DNA of 64,000 bases from Robiginitomaculum sp. (lineage in GTDB: Bacteria; Pseudomonadota; Alphaproteobacteria; Caulobacterales; Maricaulaceae), in the NCBI GenBank assembly GCA_002733605.1, contig NVWK01000011.1, positions 62,001 through 126,000 on the forward strand, written 5' to 3'. Below are positions 37,470-45,886 of this stretch, in pieces; position 1 is the first letter of the stretch, and each line of letters opens with the position of its first letter. The position numbers and the translations under genes were made by a program. A model generated the notes under the pieces. That model was not told the DNA's origin. It was given only the letters and a program-made list of their open reading frames with translations, and ran no database searches.

Positions 37470-39926
37470 TTACAAGTCCAGTTCCGGATAGGCGGTTTCC
37501 AGAGAGGCTTGTCTGGGAAAATGGCAAATCACATGGGTGCCAACGCCTTCTTCGCTTTCCAACTCAACCCAGCCGCCATGGTGATCGACAAAACGTTCGA
37601 CCAGCGCTAAGCCGAGACCGGCGCCGCCGCGTGAGGATTTGAAACTTTCAAACACTTGTGGCTGGCGATCGGACGGGATGCCGACCCCGTTATCCTTGAC
37701 CCAGATACGGATGCCCGGAGATTCCGCGTCCCCCTCTGCGGCGGCACCAAGTTCGATACGGCCCCCCGGCTTGGTAAACCGCAAAGCGTTCGAGAGCAGA
37801 TTATGGACAATTTGCTTTATGCGTTTTTCGTCAGCGCGGATAATGCCGATATCTTCGGGACAAAGCAGCTTCATGTTGATCTTGGTGTCTTCGACCTTGG
37901 TCATGACGTAATCGAGCGCGTTTTCAAGCAGATCATAGATTTCCACATCACCCAAATCCAGATCGATGGTTTCCGCCTCTATCGCGGCCAGATCAAGAAT
38001 GTCGTCAATGGTCTGGGCCAAGTCTCCGGAGGCGCTCTGGATGGCGAAAATATACTCGCTCTGTTTGTCGGACAATTCGCCTGCAGCCCCGCTTTGTAAA
38101 AACTCTGCATAGCCGGAAATGGTGGTGAGCGGGGTGCGGAGCTGATAGCTGACATGGCCAACAAATTCGGATTTCAAACGATCCGCCGCCTCCATGGCTT
38201 CGGCCCGTTCCCGCAGAGCTGCCTCGGTACGATGAGCGCGGGTCACATCATCCCACGCGATCAGGGTGGCTCCGTCCGGCAAAGGTTTGGACAAATACGT
38301 CAAAATACTATCATCGGAACGGCGGATTTCACCGCTGACATGGCGGCGGGCTTCCGGGCTTGGGTCGGTAGTGCGCGCCACCATTTCAGCCCAGAACTCG
38401 CGGTCATGATAAAATTTCAAATGCAGAGGGGTTAAATCCCGAAACAAGGGCTGGTCTTTCAGGGTACTGGTCGGCAGGCTCCACATGGTTTCATAGGCGG
38501 CGTTATGGATTTTAAGGCGTCCGTCCGGCCCGAACACCGCCACGCCTTCGGTAAGTTTATCAAGAGTGGCTTTTTGCACATTGATCAGTGTACCAAGCCG
38601 GCTTTGCATGCTCATCTGGTCGGTAATGTCGCCAAATAACAAGGATAAGCCGCCTTCCGGGTCACGCATACGCACCAGCCGTATCTCGCGGCCATCCGGT
38701 GTACTCCACAATTCGTCGGGCATTTCATCGGGCCAGTCCGTGTACAGGGCCAGTTCGGATAATTTCCATTCCTGATAATCGGGCTGTTCCGGCAGGCGGC
38801 GCTTTTCGCGCATATGATCGAGCCATTCCCCGTGGCTCGGGCGGGTTTTAAACCAGTCATCTTCCAGCCCGAACATTTTTGAAAACGAGGTGTTGTGGAA
38901 ATTCATTTTCTGGTCTGCGCCAAAGATCACCACCGCTTCGCCCATATTGTTCAAGGTTTCATCGTGGGCGCGGATGTGACGCTTTAAAGCCATGCGCAAG
39001 TTTTCGGTTTCAGACGCATCCACCGCCATGCCTGCGACCCCGCCAGAAACCGGAAACATGGTCACCAGAGAGGTTTTGCGCTTGCCCTGCACAATCAGGG
39101 GCCTTGCCTCCTTGATCAATATGTTTTCGCTCAAGACCTTCTGGGCCTGGGCGATACAGTCCTCGTCAAGCTGGATTTGCTCGGACAATACGGTCTGTAA
39201 ATTATCAGTACTGACCGCGTGGATATAGGCTTCATTGACCCAGACAATCCGGCCAGCACCGCTCATCCGCCACATGGGAAAAGGGGCGCGGCCCATAATA
39301 TCGACAAAGGCGACCGGGTCGGACAGGGCGGTTACTTTTTCTGCTTCAAACTTTGTAATGGCGTCTTTTTCATCGCGGCCACGAATGCTGGCATCTTCGA
39401 TCCAGACCACCACTTGCGCCCCCGCAACATTGCCGTCCGCTTCGATCAATTTGCCGCCTGAAAGCGCGATGGTGGTCGAGAACGCCTCGCCGCGTGTGCG
39501 CAAGCCCGTAATCAATTGGCGCAGGGTTTTATCGGAGCCGTCCTTTGATAACGTGTTGTAATCCGCCAGACCATCCAGCAATCGTTTGGGAAATTCTTTG
39601 GGAGCGCCCGGTTCGGCAAACCGTACCAGAGAGGCCAAAGCGGCGGTGGATCCGTAAACGGTCGGGTCACCCCAATCGGTGGTCGAGTCTGTTGTCGAGG
39701 TCGGCATGCTTTCTTCCCACACCAGTATCAGGCCCGGATAAGCGCCGAACACGGATTCTGCCCGGCTGATTTTGCGGTCAAGGTCTTGGGCACGGGTGCG
39801 CCAGCGATCCGCCGCACTGCGACTGCCCGAACTTGCCCGCATGGTGAAAAAGGCAACCACCACAGCAAATACAACCGCACCCACCGTCACATATAGCGAT
39901 ATTGAATTGAGCGTATCCGCGTTCAA
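37470..39926 (-). CDS. divL: DivL-type cell-cycle kinase (tyrosine in place of the H-box histidine)
   Basis: 818 residues. One N-terminal membrane helix (about 11-30), then PAS-like domains (PFPMWRMSGAGRIVWVNEAY; AVVIFGADQKMNFHNTSF; VAVFGPDGRLKIHNAAYE), then DHp and HATPase_c domains. The DHp motif reads FVGHVSYQLRTPLT, with Tyr594 where histidine kinases have His. The ATP-binding N, G1 and G2 boxes (HNLLSNALRFTKPGG, WVKDNGVGI, RGGAGLGLALVERF) are intact. This is the hallmark of Caulobacter DivL, which senses DivK and steers CckA toward kinase or phosphatase action on CtrA. C. crescentus DivL is somewhat shorter. I am confident of the family. Confidence 0.88.
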   Translation of the reverse strand: MNADTLNSISLYVTVGAVVFAVVVAFFTMRASSGSRSAADRWRTRAQDLDRKISRAESVFGAYPGLILVWEESMPTSTTDSTTDWGDPTVYGSTAALASLVRFAEPGAPKEFPKRLLDGLADYNTLSKDGSDKTLRQLITGLRTRGEAFSTTIALSGGKLIEADGNVAGAQVVVWIEDASIRGRDEKDAITKFEAEKVTALSDPVAFVDIMGRAPFPMWRMSGAGRIVWVNEAYIHAVSTDNLQTVLSEQIQLDEDCIAQAQKVLSENILIKEARPLIVQGKRKTSLVTMFPVSGGVAGMAVDASETENLRMALKRHIRAHDETLNNMGEAVVIFGADQKMNFHNTSFSKMFGLEDDWFKTRPSHGEWLDHMREKRRLPEQPDYQEWKLSELALYTDWPDEMPDELWSTPDGREIRLVRMRDPEGGLSLLFGDITDQMSMQSRLGTLINVQKATLDKLTEGVAVFGPDGRLKIHNAAYETMWSLPTSTLKDQPLFRDLTPLHLKFYHDREFWAEMVARTTDPSPEARRHVSGEIRRSDDSILTYLSKPLPDGATLIAWDDVTRAHRTEAALRERAEAMEAADRLKSEFVGHVSYQLRTPLTTISGYAEFLQSGAAGELSDKQSEYIFAIQSASGDLAQTIDDILDLAAIEAETIDLDLGDVEIYDLLENALDYVMTKVEDTKINMKLLCPEDIGIIRADEKRIKQIVHNLLSNALRFTKPGGRIELGAAAEGDAESPGIRIWVKDNGVGIPSDRQPQVFESFKSSRGGAGLGLALVERFVDHHGGWVELESEEGVGTHVICHFPRQASLETAYPELDL

Positions 39927-40052
39927 AACTGTTCTCTCAATTTAAGGCCCGAAGCGCAAATGGCCCGTTTATTCTGGCTTGGCATTTCTATTTCAAATCA
40001 GACCATAACCAGACACAACGCAAATGGCGAGCAGGAATTTCGTGCTCTACTT

Positions 40053-40499
40053 TTAGCGCTTTACGGTTATTTTGCTTAATACGGTTCGCATTTTTGTGCT
40101 GACCGGTTTTGGTGTGCGCGTCTGCTTGTCCACGTAAACATGGACGAAATGACCCTGTGCACAGGCCGTATCGCCGGTTTGTGTAAACAAGGCTAGCTCA
40201 TAGCGCACACTGGACGTGCCCATATGGCCGACCCGCAGGCCGGCACGAATGGTTTCGGGGTAGGCGAGCGAGGCAAAATACTGACAACCCGTATCGACCA
40301 CCAGACCAATAGACAAGTCGCCATCATCACCTTCCAAGGGCAGCAAATCGTTTTCAATCAGGAAATCATTCACCAGCGTGTCGAAATACATATAGTAAAC
40401 CGCATTGTTGATATGCCCGTATTGGTCATTATCATTCCAGCGGGTCTGGATGTCGGTGATATGGGGATAGTCATTAATATGGTGCGGTTTTGTTTTCAT
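40053..40499 (-). CDS. Acyl-CoA thioesterase (4HBT hot-dog family)
   Basis: 148 residues. TRWNDNDQYGHINNAVYYMYFDTL is the 4-hydroxybenzoyl-CoA-thioesterase/FadM-type motif with the catalytic Asp and the HxNN pair. It probably hydrolyses acyl- or hydroxyacyl-CoA thioesters. The ATG at 40499 overlaps the stop of the alcohol dehydrogenase gene (TGATG), so the pair is coupled; the shared context suggests breakdown of an alcohol-derived acyl group, but that is inferred. Confidence 0.85.
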   Translation of the reverse strand: MKTKPHHINDYPHITDIQTRWNDNDQYGHINNAVYYMYFDTLVNDFLIENDLLPLEGDDGDLSIGLVVDTGCQYFASLAYPETIRAGLRVGHMGTSSVRYELALFTQTGDTACAQGHFVHVYVDKQTRTPKPVSTKMRTVLSKITVKR

Positions 40500-41629
40500 C
40501 AAGCAATCGCTTCGTAAATATTGACCACCGCGTCATATGTCATTTCGCGCGGATTGTTCATCAAAAGCCGGTCTTTGGTCATGGCGTCTTCGGCCATCAT
40601 CGGGATGGAACCTGTTTTAATGTCAACAGCACGCAGGGTTTGCGGCACATTGACGGCGTCTTTCAAACGCTGCATTTCGTCCAGCAAATGCGCGCCCGTC
40701 GTGCCAAGCCGGAGATGGTCGGCGATTTCACCATAATAGCTCTCGGCCTTGGGCATGTTGTATTTCATCACTTCGGTCAGCACCAACGCATTGGACAGGC
40801 CGTGCGGCACATGGAAAAACCCGCCGAGCGGATAGGCCAGCGCATGTACGGCGGCACAAGGGGCGTTGGAAAATGCCTGTCCGGCCAGCATGGAGCCGAT
40901 CAGCATATCCGTTCTTGCCTCCAGATCAGTCCCGTCTGTGCACACGCGCTCAATAGCGCCGCGCAGTTTTGACAGGGCCGACAGGGCGAGGCTATCAGAC
41001 AGCGGGTTTTTTTGTGGCAGGGATGTATAGGCTTCGATCGCATGTACCATAGCGTCAATGCCAGTGGAGGCCGTGATCATTTTGGGCAGGCCGATTGTTA
41101 GCTCTGCGTCCAGTAAAACCCGGTCTGCGTAGAGCGCATTGGCGACAATGCCCTTCTTTTCGGTTTCGCCGGTTGTCAGAATTGCGACATTTGTCACCTC
41201 TGACCCCGTCCCCGCCGTGGTCGGCACCAGCATCAAGGGGGCGCGTGGCCCCAAAGCGGTGCCCACGCCATACAACTCCGAGATCGGTTGGTCCGAGCCC
41301 ACCAGATGCGCCATCACTTTGGCCGTATCCATAGGACTGCCACCACCAAAACCGAGGATCAGACCAGCGCCAAAATCTTTGGCGGCTTGGGCGCCCGCCA
41401 AAACTATTTTTTCAGGCGGGTCGGCAACGACATCATCAAAGACCATCACTTCATATCCGGCCGCGCGGAGCGCGTCCAAAGCGCCGTCCAGCAGGCCAAG
41501 ACCCCTGACCCCCTTGTCTGTCACGACACAGATGCGGCGATTGGCGCACAAGTCTTCTATATGTGCGTCCATTTGTGCGGCACCCCCCGGCGCAATGCGG
41601 ATATCGGGAACGGTTCTAAAATTTTGCAT
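40499..41629 (-). CDS. Iron-containing alcohol dehydrogenase
   Basis: 376 residues, group III metal-dependent alcohol dehydrogenase. It has the GFGGGSPMDTAKVMAHL nucleotide site, VPTTAGTGSEVTNVAIL, and the iron ligands in DAMVHAIEAYTS and CAAVHALAYPLGGFFHVPHG. It oxidises an alcohol or reduces an aldehyde with NAD(P). It is coupled to the thioesterase downstream. Substrate unknown. Confidence 0.92.
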   Translation of the reverse strand: MQNFRTVPDIRIAPGGAAQMDAHIEDLCANRRICVVTDKGVRGLGLLDGALDALRAAGYEVMVFDDVVADPPEKIVLAGAQAAKDFGAGLILGFGGGSPMDTAKVMAHLVGSDQPISELYGVGTALGPRAPLMLVPTTAGTGSEVTNVAILTTGETEKKGIVANALYADRVLLDAELTIGLPKMITASTGIDAMVHAIEAYTSLPQKNPLSDSLALSALSKLRGAIERVCTDGTDLEARTDMLIGSMLAGQAFSNAPCAAVHALAYPLGGFFHVPHGLSNALVLTEVMKYNMPKAESYYGEIADHLRLGTTGAHLLDEMQRLKDAVNVPQTLRAVDIKTGSIPMMAEDAMTKDRLLMNNPREMTYDAVVNIYEAIA

Positions 41630-41680
41630 GTGTTGGTCTCCTTGCTTGCGGCGGTCTCAGCCCCATCCTCAACTGCCTTC

Positions 41681-42118
41681 TCAGCCCCCAAGGCTGACCC
41701 CGCCAAGGCGGTAGCGGAGCAAGACACGGCAGTTTTTTAAAGCCCCGTCTTTGGGAGGATGGAACTGCCAGCCCCGCGCCGCTTTGCGGGCATTGCCGCC
41801 AAACAGGCGATCCGGTAGGGCGCGTTCGATCTGTACATTTTCGGTTTCGCCCAGTTCATTGACATCAAGGCGCAGGATCACCCAGCCCTGCCGCCCGCTC
41901 CTAAAAGCTCGTTTGGGGTAATCCGGGAGCTCGAAGTTTCGCGCCGCCAGTTTTTCGCCGCCAATACAATCATCCGGGTTCGCATACCCCTTGACCCACG
42001 GGTCTTGGGGGTAGTCGGATTTGGGCATAAACGGTTTGGTCGCACAACCTGCCAGTACGAAGCCTGCGAGTAGAAGGGCCGCGCCTACAAAAACCATGGA
42101 TGTGAGGCGTCGCCTCAC
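41681..42118 (-). CDS. TonB C-terminal-domain lipoprotein
   Basis: 145 residues. The lipoprotein signal ends in VLAGC. The rest, from about residue 62 (LPDYPKRAFRSGRQGWVILRLDVNELGETENVQIERALPD), is a TonB C-terminal domain, but there is no N-terminal helix of TonB type and no Pro-rich spacer, so it is not a normal energiser. GTG start inferred from a 4-base overlap with the HPr stop (GTGA). The coupling to PTS genes is odd and unexplained. Confidence 0.75.
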   Translation of the reverse strand: MRRRLTSMVFVGAALLLAGFVLAGCATKPFMPKSDYPQDPWVKGYANPDDCIGGEKLAARNFELPDYPKRAFRSGRQGWVILRLDVNELGETENVQIERALPDRLFGGNARKAARGWQFHPPKDGALKNCRVLLRYRLGGVSLGG

Positions 42119-42456
42119 TCGTTTTCTCCGAACCGGTCTTCAACCAGGGCAGACAATGCGTCCACGGCGGCGGCAGCGTCCGGCCCGTTTGCATTTATAC
42201 GAATATCTTCGCCGCAGGCCGACCCAAGCAACAGCAATTCCATAATCGAATCCCCGATAACCGTTTCGCGGCAGACCTCATTGATGCTGGTCACTTCGAT
42301 TTTGGCGTCAAATGTTTGCGCCAAAGTGGCAAATTTAGCGGCGGCACGTGCATGCAGGCCCCTAACATTGCGCAAAGTGACCCGTGTTGTATCACTGGTA
42401 TTTTGCGTATCTACCGTAATGTTTGTCGGGCCATTTATCGAGGGGGGACTTTCCAT
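42115..42456 (-). CDS. ptsH: HPr family phosphocarrier protein
   Basis: 113 residues, longer than usual owing to about 25 extra N-terminal residues. GLHARAAAKFATLAQ carries the phosphorylated His, and GDSIMELLLLGSACGEDI covers the Ser-46 region that HPr kinase targets. In Alphaproteobacteria this forms the regulatory PTS with EI-Ntr and EIIA proteins. It overlaps the EIIA stop by one base. The usual hprK gene is absent from this cluster. Confidence 0.92.
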   Translation of the reverse strand: MESPPSINGPTNITVDTQNTSDTTRVTLRNVRGLHARAAAKFATLAQTFDAKIEVTSINEVCRETVIGDSIMELLLLGSACGEDIRINANGPDAAAAVDALSALVEDRFGENE

Positions 42457-42893
42457 TAGCCTTCATCGCCGGCAATAATTTCAGAGGCAATCGCAATGTA
42501 GCGACGACCAGCCTCTTTGGCCGTTTGCGCGGCCTCCATCAGATTTTCGCTCTTACGGGCCTGAGACAATTTAATCAGCATGGGCAAATTAACCCCGGCA
42601 ATCACTTCGATCACGCCCTCTTTCAGCATCGAGATTGACAAATTGGACGGGGTGCCGCCAAACATGTCGGTCAGCAAAAGCACACCCTTGCCGGTCTCGA
42701 CTTTGGCGACCGCTTTGCGGATCGTAGACGAGGCCCGTTCCAGATCATCATCCGCGCCAATACACACGGTTTGCATCTGTGCCATTGGCCCGACCACATG
42801 TTCTGTCGCGTGGCGTAATTCAACCGCCAGAGCGCCATGGGTAACAACAACAAGTCCGATCAATTTTGACCCCTCAATTAAACAAGATTTCAC
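42456..42893 (-). CDS. PTS EIIA component, mannose/fructose class (regulatory PTS)
   Basis: 145 residues. Mannose-type IIA: LIGLVVVTHGALAVELRHATEHVVG with the phosphorylated His, VLLLTDMFGGTPSNLSISML and AGVNLPMLIKLSQAR. No IIB, IIC or IID genes are present, so it is a signalling protein, as the EIIA-Man of Rhizobiales and Caulobacterales is. It lies between chvG and the HPr gene on the same strand, in the classical alphaproteobacterial order but without hprK. A first ATG at 42893 adds an extra MKSCLIEGS; a start a few codons later is possible. Confidence 0.9.
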   Translation of the reverse strand: MKSCLIEGSKLIGLVVVTHGALAVELRHATEHVVGPMAQMQTVCIGADDDLERASSTIRKAVAKVETGKGVLLLTDMFGGTPSNLSISMLKEGVIEVIAGVNLPMLIKLSQARKSENLMEAAQTAKEAGRRYIAIASEIIAGDEG

Positions 42894-42965
42894 TTAATCA
42901 AAATTTGGGAGGGATGGAAAGAGCTAATTGCGGCTGATCCTTAGATAAATGTGACGTGTTGCATT

Positions 42966-44693
42966 TTATCCTTTTTTGCCTTTTGCACGCCTGAGTTTGG
43001 ACGGTGTATGTAAAGGGATATGGAGCGTGAAACATGCACCTTTGATCTCACCCTGATCGTCTAAACGGTTGGCAGCTGCAATTGTGCCTTTATGGGCAAC
43101 CATGATTTGCTTGCAAATAGCCAGTCCAAGGCCCGAATGATTGCCGAAAACCGCCCCTTTCGGACGCTGGGTATAAAATCGGTCAAATATGGTTTCAAGC
43201 ATATCGGCAGGAATACCAGGCCCGTCATCTTCTACCCGCACGATGGCCATGCCTTCATGATCGTCACTGCCGCGCCCTACACTTAGGCGCACACTTGCCG
43301 TTTTGTTTTTCGGGGAGGCCGTTTCATTTTTCGGGGAAAAGGTGATCGCATTGTCGACGAGGTTGCGTAAAACCTGTCCGAAAGAATTTTCAAGCGCGCG
43401 CACGATGATCGGGCCTGAGGCTTCACCCTCTAGGGCGACACTGGCCATCACGATCTGGGACGGGACAAAGACGACATCCACGCCGGTTTCACGCTTGGTC
43501 TGGGTATAGAAATCGGCCATGCCCGACAGGAATTTCTCGACGTCCAGCGGTTGGGACGGTTCGCGGGCGAGGGCGGCGTCCATGCGCGACGCCTTGGAAA
43601 TATCTGTCACCAACCGGTCCATACGCGCCACATCGCTTTCGATAATGTCGATCATTTTGGTGCGTTGGGCTTTGGTTTTGGCAATGCGGAGGGTTTCGCT
43701 GGCCGAACGCAAAGAGGTGAGCGGGTTTTTAATCTCGTGCGCCACATCGGCGGCAAAATTGGCAATATCATCGACGCGGCTATACATGCCCGCCGTCATC
43801 ACGCGCAAGGCAAGGGAGAGATCGCCAATCTCGTCCCCGCGCGCAGAAAGATCGGGAATGGTGTCGCGTTTTTCCGAAGAGCTTAAAACCTGTTCTGTCG
43901 CGCGCGCCAGTTTGCGCACCGGCAGGGCAATAAACAATGTCAGGGCCAGCGACGACAGAAGCGAGGCCAGAATGGCCAGCAAGATGATCGGGGTCAGGCC
44001 TTGGCGCTGGGAGGCTAAAATCGTGTCCACATCATGGGTTTCGAACACCACGACCCCCAATATTTCACGCACCCGTTTTACTGGCAAAGCGACGGCGACG
44101 ATTAGGGCGTCGCCTTCATACTGCTCTGCGGCCACCACATTGCCGCGCAAGGCCGATTTGATGTCGCGCTCCAAATGGCGTTGCAGTCTCTGGCGGTGTT
44201 TTTTGTAGACCGGAAAATCATTGACCCGCGCATCGGTCCAGTTTTGTAAACGTACCCACCATTTCACGCGCGGTTGAGCCTGAGGGGTATCGACGATGGG
44301 ATCCAATGTGCCGGTTTCGACCCTATCATCCAAAAGAGCGCTATCGGAAACAAGCCTGCCGTTCTTGTCATACAGACGCACCCGGGCTTTTTCCGGCAGG
44401 TCGATCCCGGCAATGATGCGCCGGGCAGCCACTTCGTCCAGCACCGCCATGCCCTCCTCCCCGGTCGCCTGATCGCCGAGCAGATTGGTGATGAGGCGGG
44501 TCTGGGATGTCAGGCTGTCAATTTTGGCTTCGATCAGGCCGCGACTAAACTGGTTAAGCGCCAACGCCCCGATGATCAATATGATCAGCCCCAGTAAATT
44601 CGCCAGAAAAATCATCCGGGTCAGGGTCGAGAAAAAGATAAAGCGCCGCACGCCCCGTCGCCTCTCCCCCCAAACTCCAAACCGTCTTTTCAT
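42966..44693 (-). CDS. chvG: Sensor histidine kinase ChvG
   Basis: 575 residues. Two transmembrane helices flank a large periplasmic domain (about residues 45-235), followed by HAMP (LPVRKLARATEQVL), the H-box FAADVAHEIKNPLTSLRSASETLR and a HATPase_c domain (DNAITFSPKNE, VRVEDDGPGIPADM, GNHSGLGLAIC). ChvG senses acid or cell-wall stress and is held in check by periplasmic ExoR in some species; no ExoR gene is seen here. The ATG at 44693 has TTAGGTG upstream; the longer frame includes the preceding palindrome and is improbable. Confidence 0.93.
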   Translation of the reverse strand: MKRRFGVWGERRRGVRRFIFFSTLTRMIFLANLLGLIILIIGALALNQFSRGLIEAKIDSLTSQTRLITNLLGDQATGEEGMAVLDEVAARRIIAGIDLPEKARVRLYDKNGRLVSDSALLDDRVETGTLDPIVDTPQAQPRVKWWVRLQNWTDARVNDFPVYKKHRQRLQRHLERDIKSALRGNVVAAEQYEGDALIVAVALPVKRVREILGVVVFETHDVDTILASQRQGLTPIILLAILASLLSSLALTLFIALPVRKLARATEQVLSSSEKRDTIPDLSARGDEIGDLSLALRVMTAGMYSRVDDIANFAADVAHEIKNPLTSLRSASETLRIAKTKAQRTKMIDIIESDVARMDRLVTDISKASRMDAALAREPSQPLDVEKFLSGMADFYTQTKRETGVDVVFVPSQIVMASVALEGEASGPIIVRALENSFGQVLRNLVDNAITFSPKNETASPKNKTASVRLSVGRGSDDHEGMAIVRVEDDGPGIPADMLETIFDRFYTQRPKGAVFGNHSGLGLAICKQIMVAHKGTIAAANRLDDQGEIKGACFTLHIPLHTPSKLRRAKGKKG

Positions 44694-44743
44694 ACAACAC
44701 CTAACACAATCAGGGCCAACACAATTAGGGTCACCCAACCCAA

Positions 44744-44847
44744 TTAGAGCGTCAGATTTTCTCGCTGAGCAGGCAAAAGGGGGCAAGACGTATATCAATA
44801 CGTCCAACCCCTTTTAACGCACTCAGCGCGGAAAGATGTCGCTCTAA
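44744..44847. repeat. 104-bp imperfect inverted repeat between chvI and chvG
   Basis: The ends TTAGAGCG (44744-44751) and CGCTCTAA (44840-44847) are exact inverted repeats. Inner pairs are CTCGCTGAG with CTCAGCGCG, AAAAGGGG with CCCCTTTT, and GACGTAT with ATACGTC around a four-base centre. The element begins within the chvI stop codon. Its ends read TA-GAGCG...CGCTC-TA, which would fit a TA-target MITE; a folded RNA that lowers read-through from chvI into chvG is the other possibility. Confidence 0.7.
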
Positions 44848-45548
44848 GTTTCTTTGTATTTGTAGCCTATGCCGTAGAGTGTTTCAATGCCGTCAAATTC
44901 TTTGTCGGTTTTACGGAATTTTTTGCGCAGGCGCTTGATATGGCTGTCAATGGTGCGGTCATCCACATAAACTTGGTCATCATAGGCCACATCCATCAGA
45001 TTATCCCGGCTCTTGACATAGCCGGGGCGATTGGCGAGCGCGTGCAAAATTAGAAATTCGGTGACGGTCAGGCGCACAGGCTCGCCCTTCCATGAACAGG
45101 CGTGGCGGTTCGGATCCAGCAGAAGCTGTCCACGCCGAATAACTTTGTCATCGCCTTCTTGCGGGGTCGGAGTGATGACACTGCCAAGCTTGGAGCGGCG
45201 CAGCACCGCCTTGATCCGCTCGCCGAGCAGGCGTTGGGAAAACGGCTTGGTGATATAATCGTCTGCGCCCATATTTAGGCCAATGGCTTCGTCAAATTCA
45301 TCATCTTTGGAGGTCAGGAAGATCACGGGCAGGTTCGAGGTTTGACGCAAGCGCCGGAGTAATTCCAGCCCGTCCATGCGCGGCATTTTCACATCGAACA
45401 CGGCCAGGTCAACCGGGTTTGTGCTCAAAGCTTCCAGAGCCGTCGCGCCGTCATGATAGGTGCGCACCGTATAGCCCGCATCTTCCAGAAACATCGACAC
45501 GGACGTCAAAATGTTCTCGTCATCATCCACCAATGCAATTGTTGTCAT
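44844..45548 (-). CDS. chvI: Response regulator ChvI
   Basis: 234 residues. REC domain with DDDEN acidic pocket, phospho-acceptor Asp in [17 protein letters not shown] and KPFSQRLL lysine, then an OmpR/PhoB winged-helix DNA-binding domain ([57 protein letters not shown]). With ChvG it controls envelope stress, exopolysaccharide and membrane-protein genes. chvG follows at 150 bases, separated by the long inverted repeat. Confidence 0.94.
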   Translation of the reverse strand: MTTIALVDDDENILTSVSMFLEDAGYTVRTYHDGATALEALSTNPVDLAVFDVKMPRMDGLELLRRLRQTSNLPVIFLTSKDDEFDEAIGLNMGADDYITKPFSQRLLGERIKAVLRRSKLGSVITPTPQEGDDKVIRRGQLLLDPNRHACSWKGEPVRLTVTEFLILHALANRPGYVKSRDNLMDVAYDDQVYVDDRTIDSHIKRLRKKFRKTDKEFDGIETLYGIGYKYKET

Positions 45549-45566
45549 AATACATTCCCTTTATAC

Positions 45567-45603
45567 ATTCCCGGTCGCGCTCACGCGCTCCTCGCCTCTT
45601 GTT
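45567..45603 (+). repeat. Structured palindromic repeat, copy 3
   Basis: ATTCCCGGTCG, a CGC-TCAC-GCG hairpin and CTCCTCGCCTCTTGTT. The flanks are the same as in the copy at 35868-35904, and the stem is changed on both sides so that pairing is kept. It lies just upstream of chvI. Confidence 0.6.
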
Positions 45604-45886
45604 ATACATTCCTATTTCCGTTCACCCCTACGCAAGCGGGGCTTTTGTTGAAGCCTAGCTTTCGGCCTGATGGCATTCAAGTCCATTTTGGTTTATGTTC
45701 CAATTGTGGCAAGCTTTGGACAAGGGTTTGTTTATTCAGAGGCAGGTATAATAAAACAAACTTGTGGGCCTACATCAAATTCGTTGAAATGTTGGGTTTT
45801 ACAATGCCCGCGGGCGCCGGATATTTAGGATTTGCAATTTCAGGCGTCATGCGTAGAATTCTCGGGTTCAATACGGGGATTCGGAC
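45604..45886. other. Gap between the chvI repeat and the SLC13 gene
   Basis: No supported gene. Reading frames of 33-52 codons exist on the plus strand (for example from ATG 45670 and ATG 45789), but none has family similarity or a clear Shine-Dalgarno. Both the chvI and SLC13 promoters should lie here; I see no consensus match that I would defend. Confidence 0.4.
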
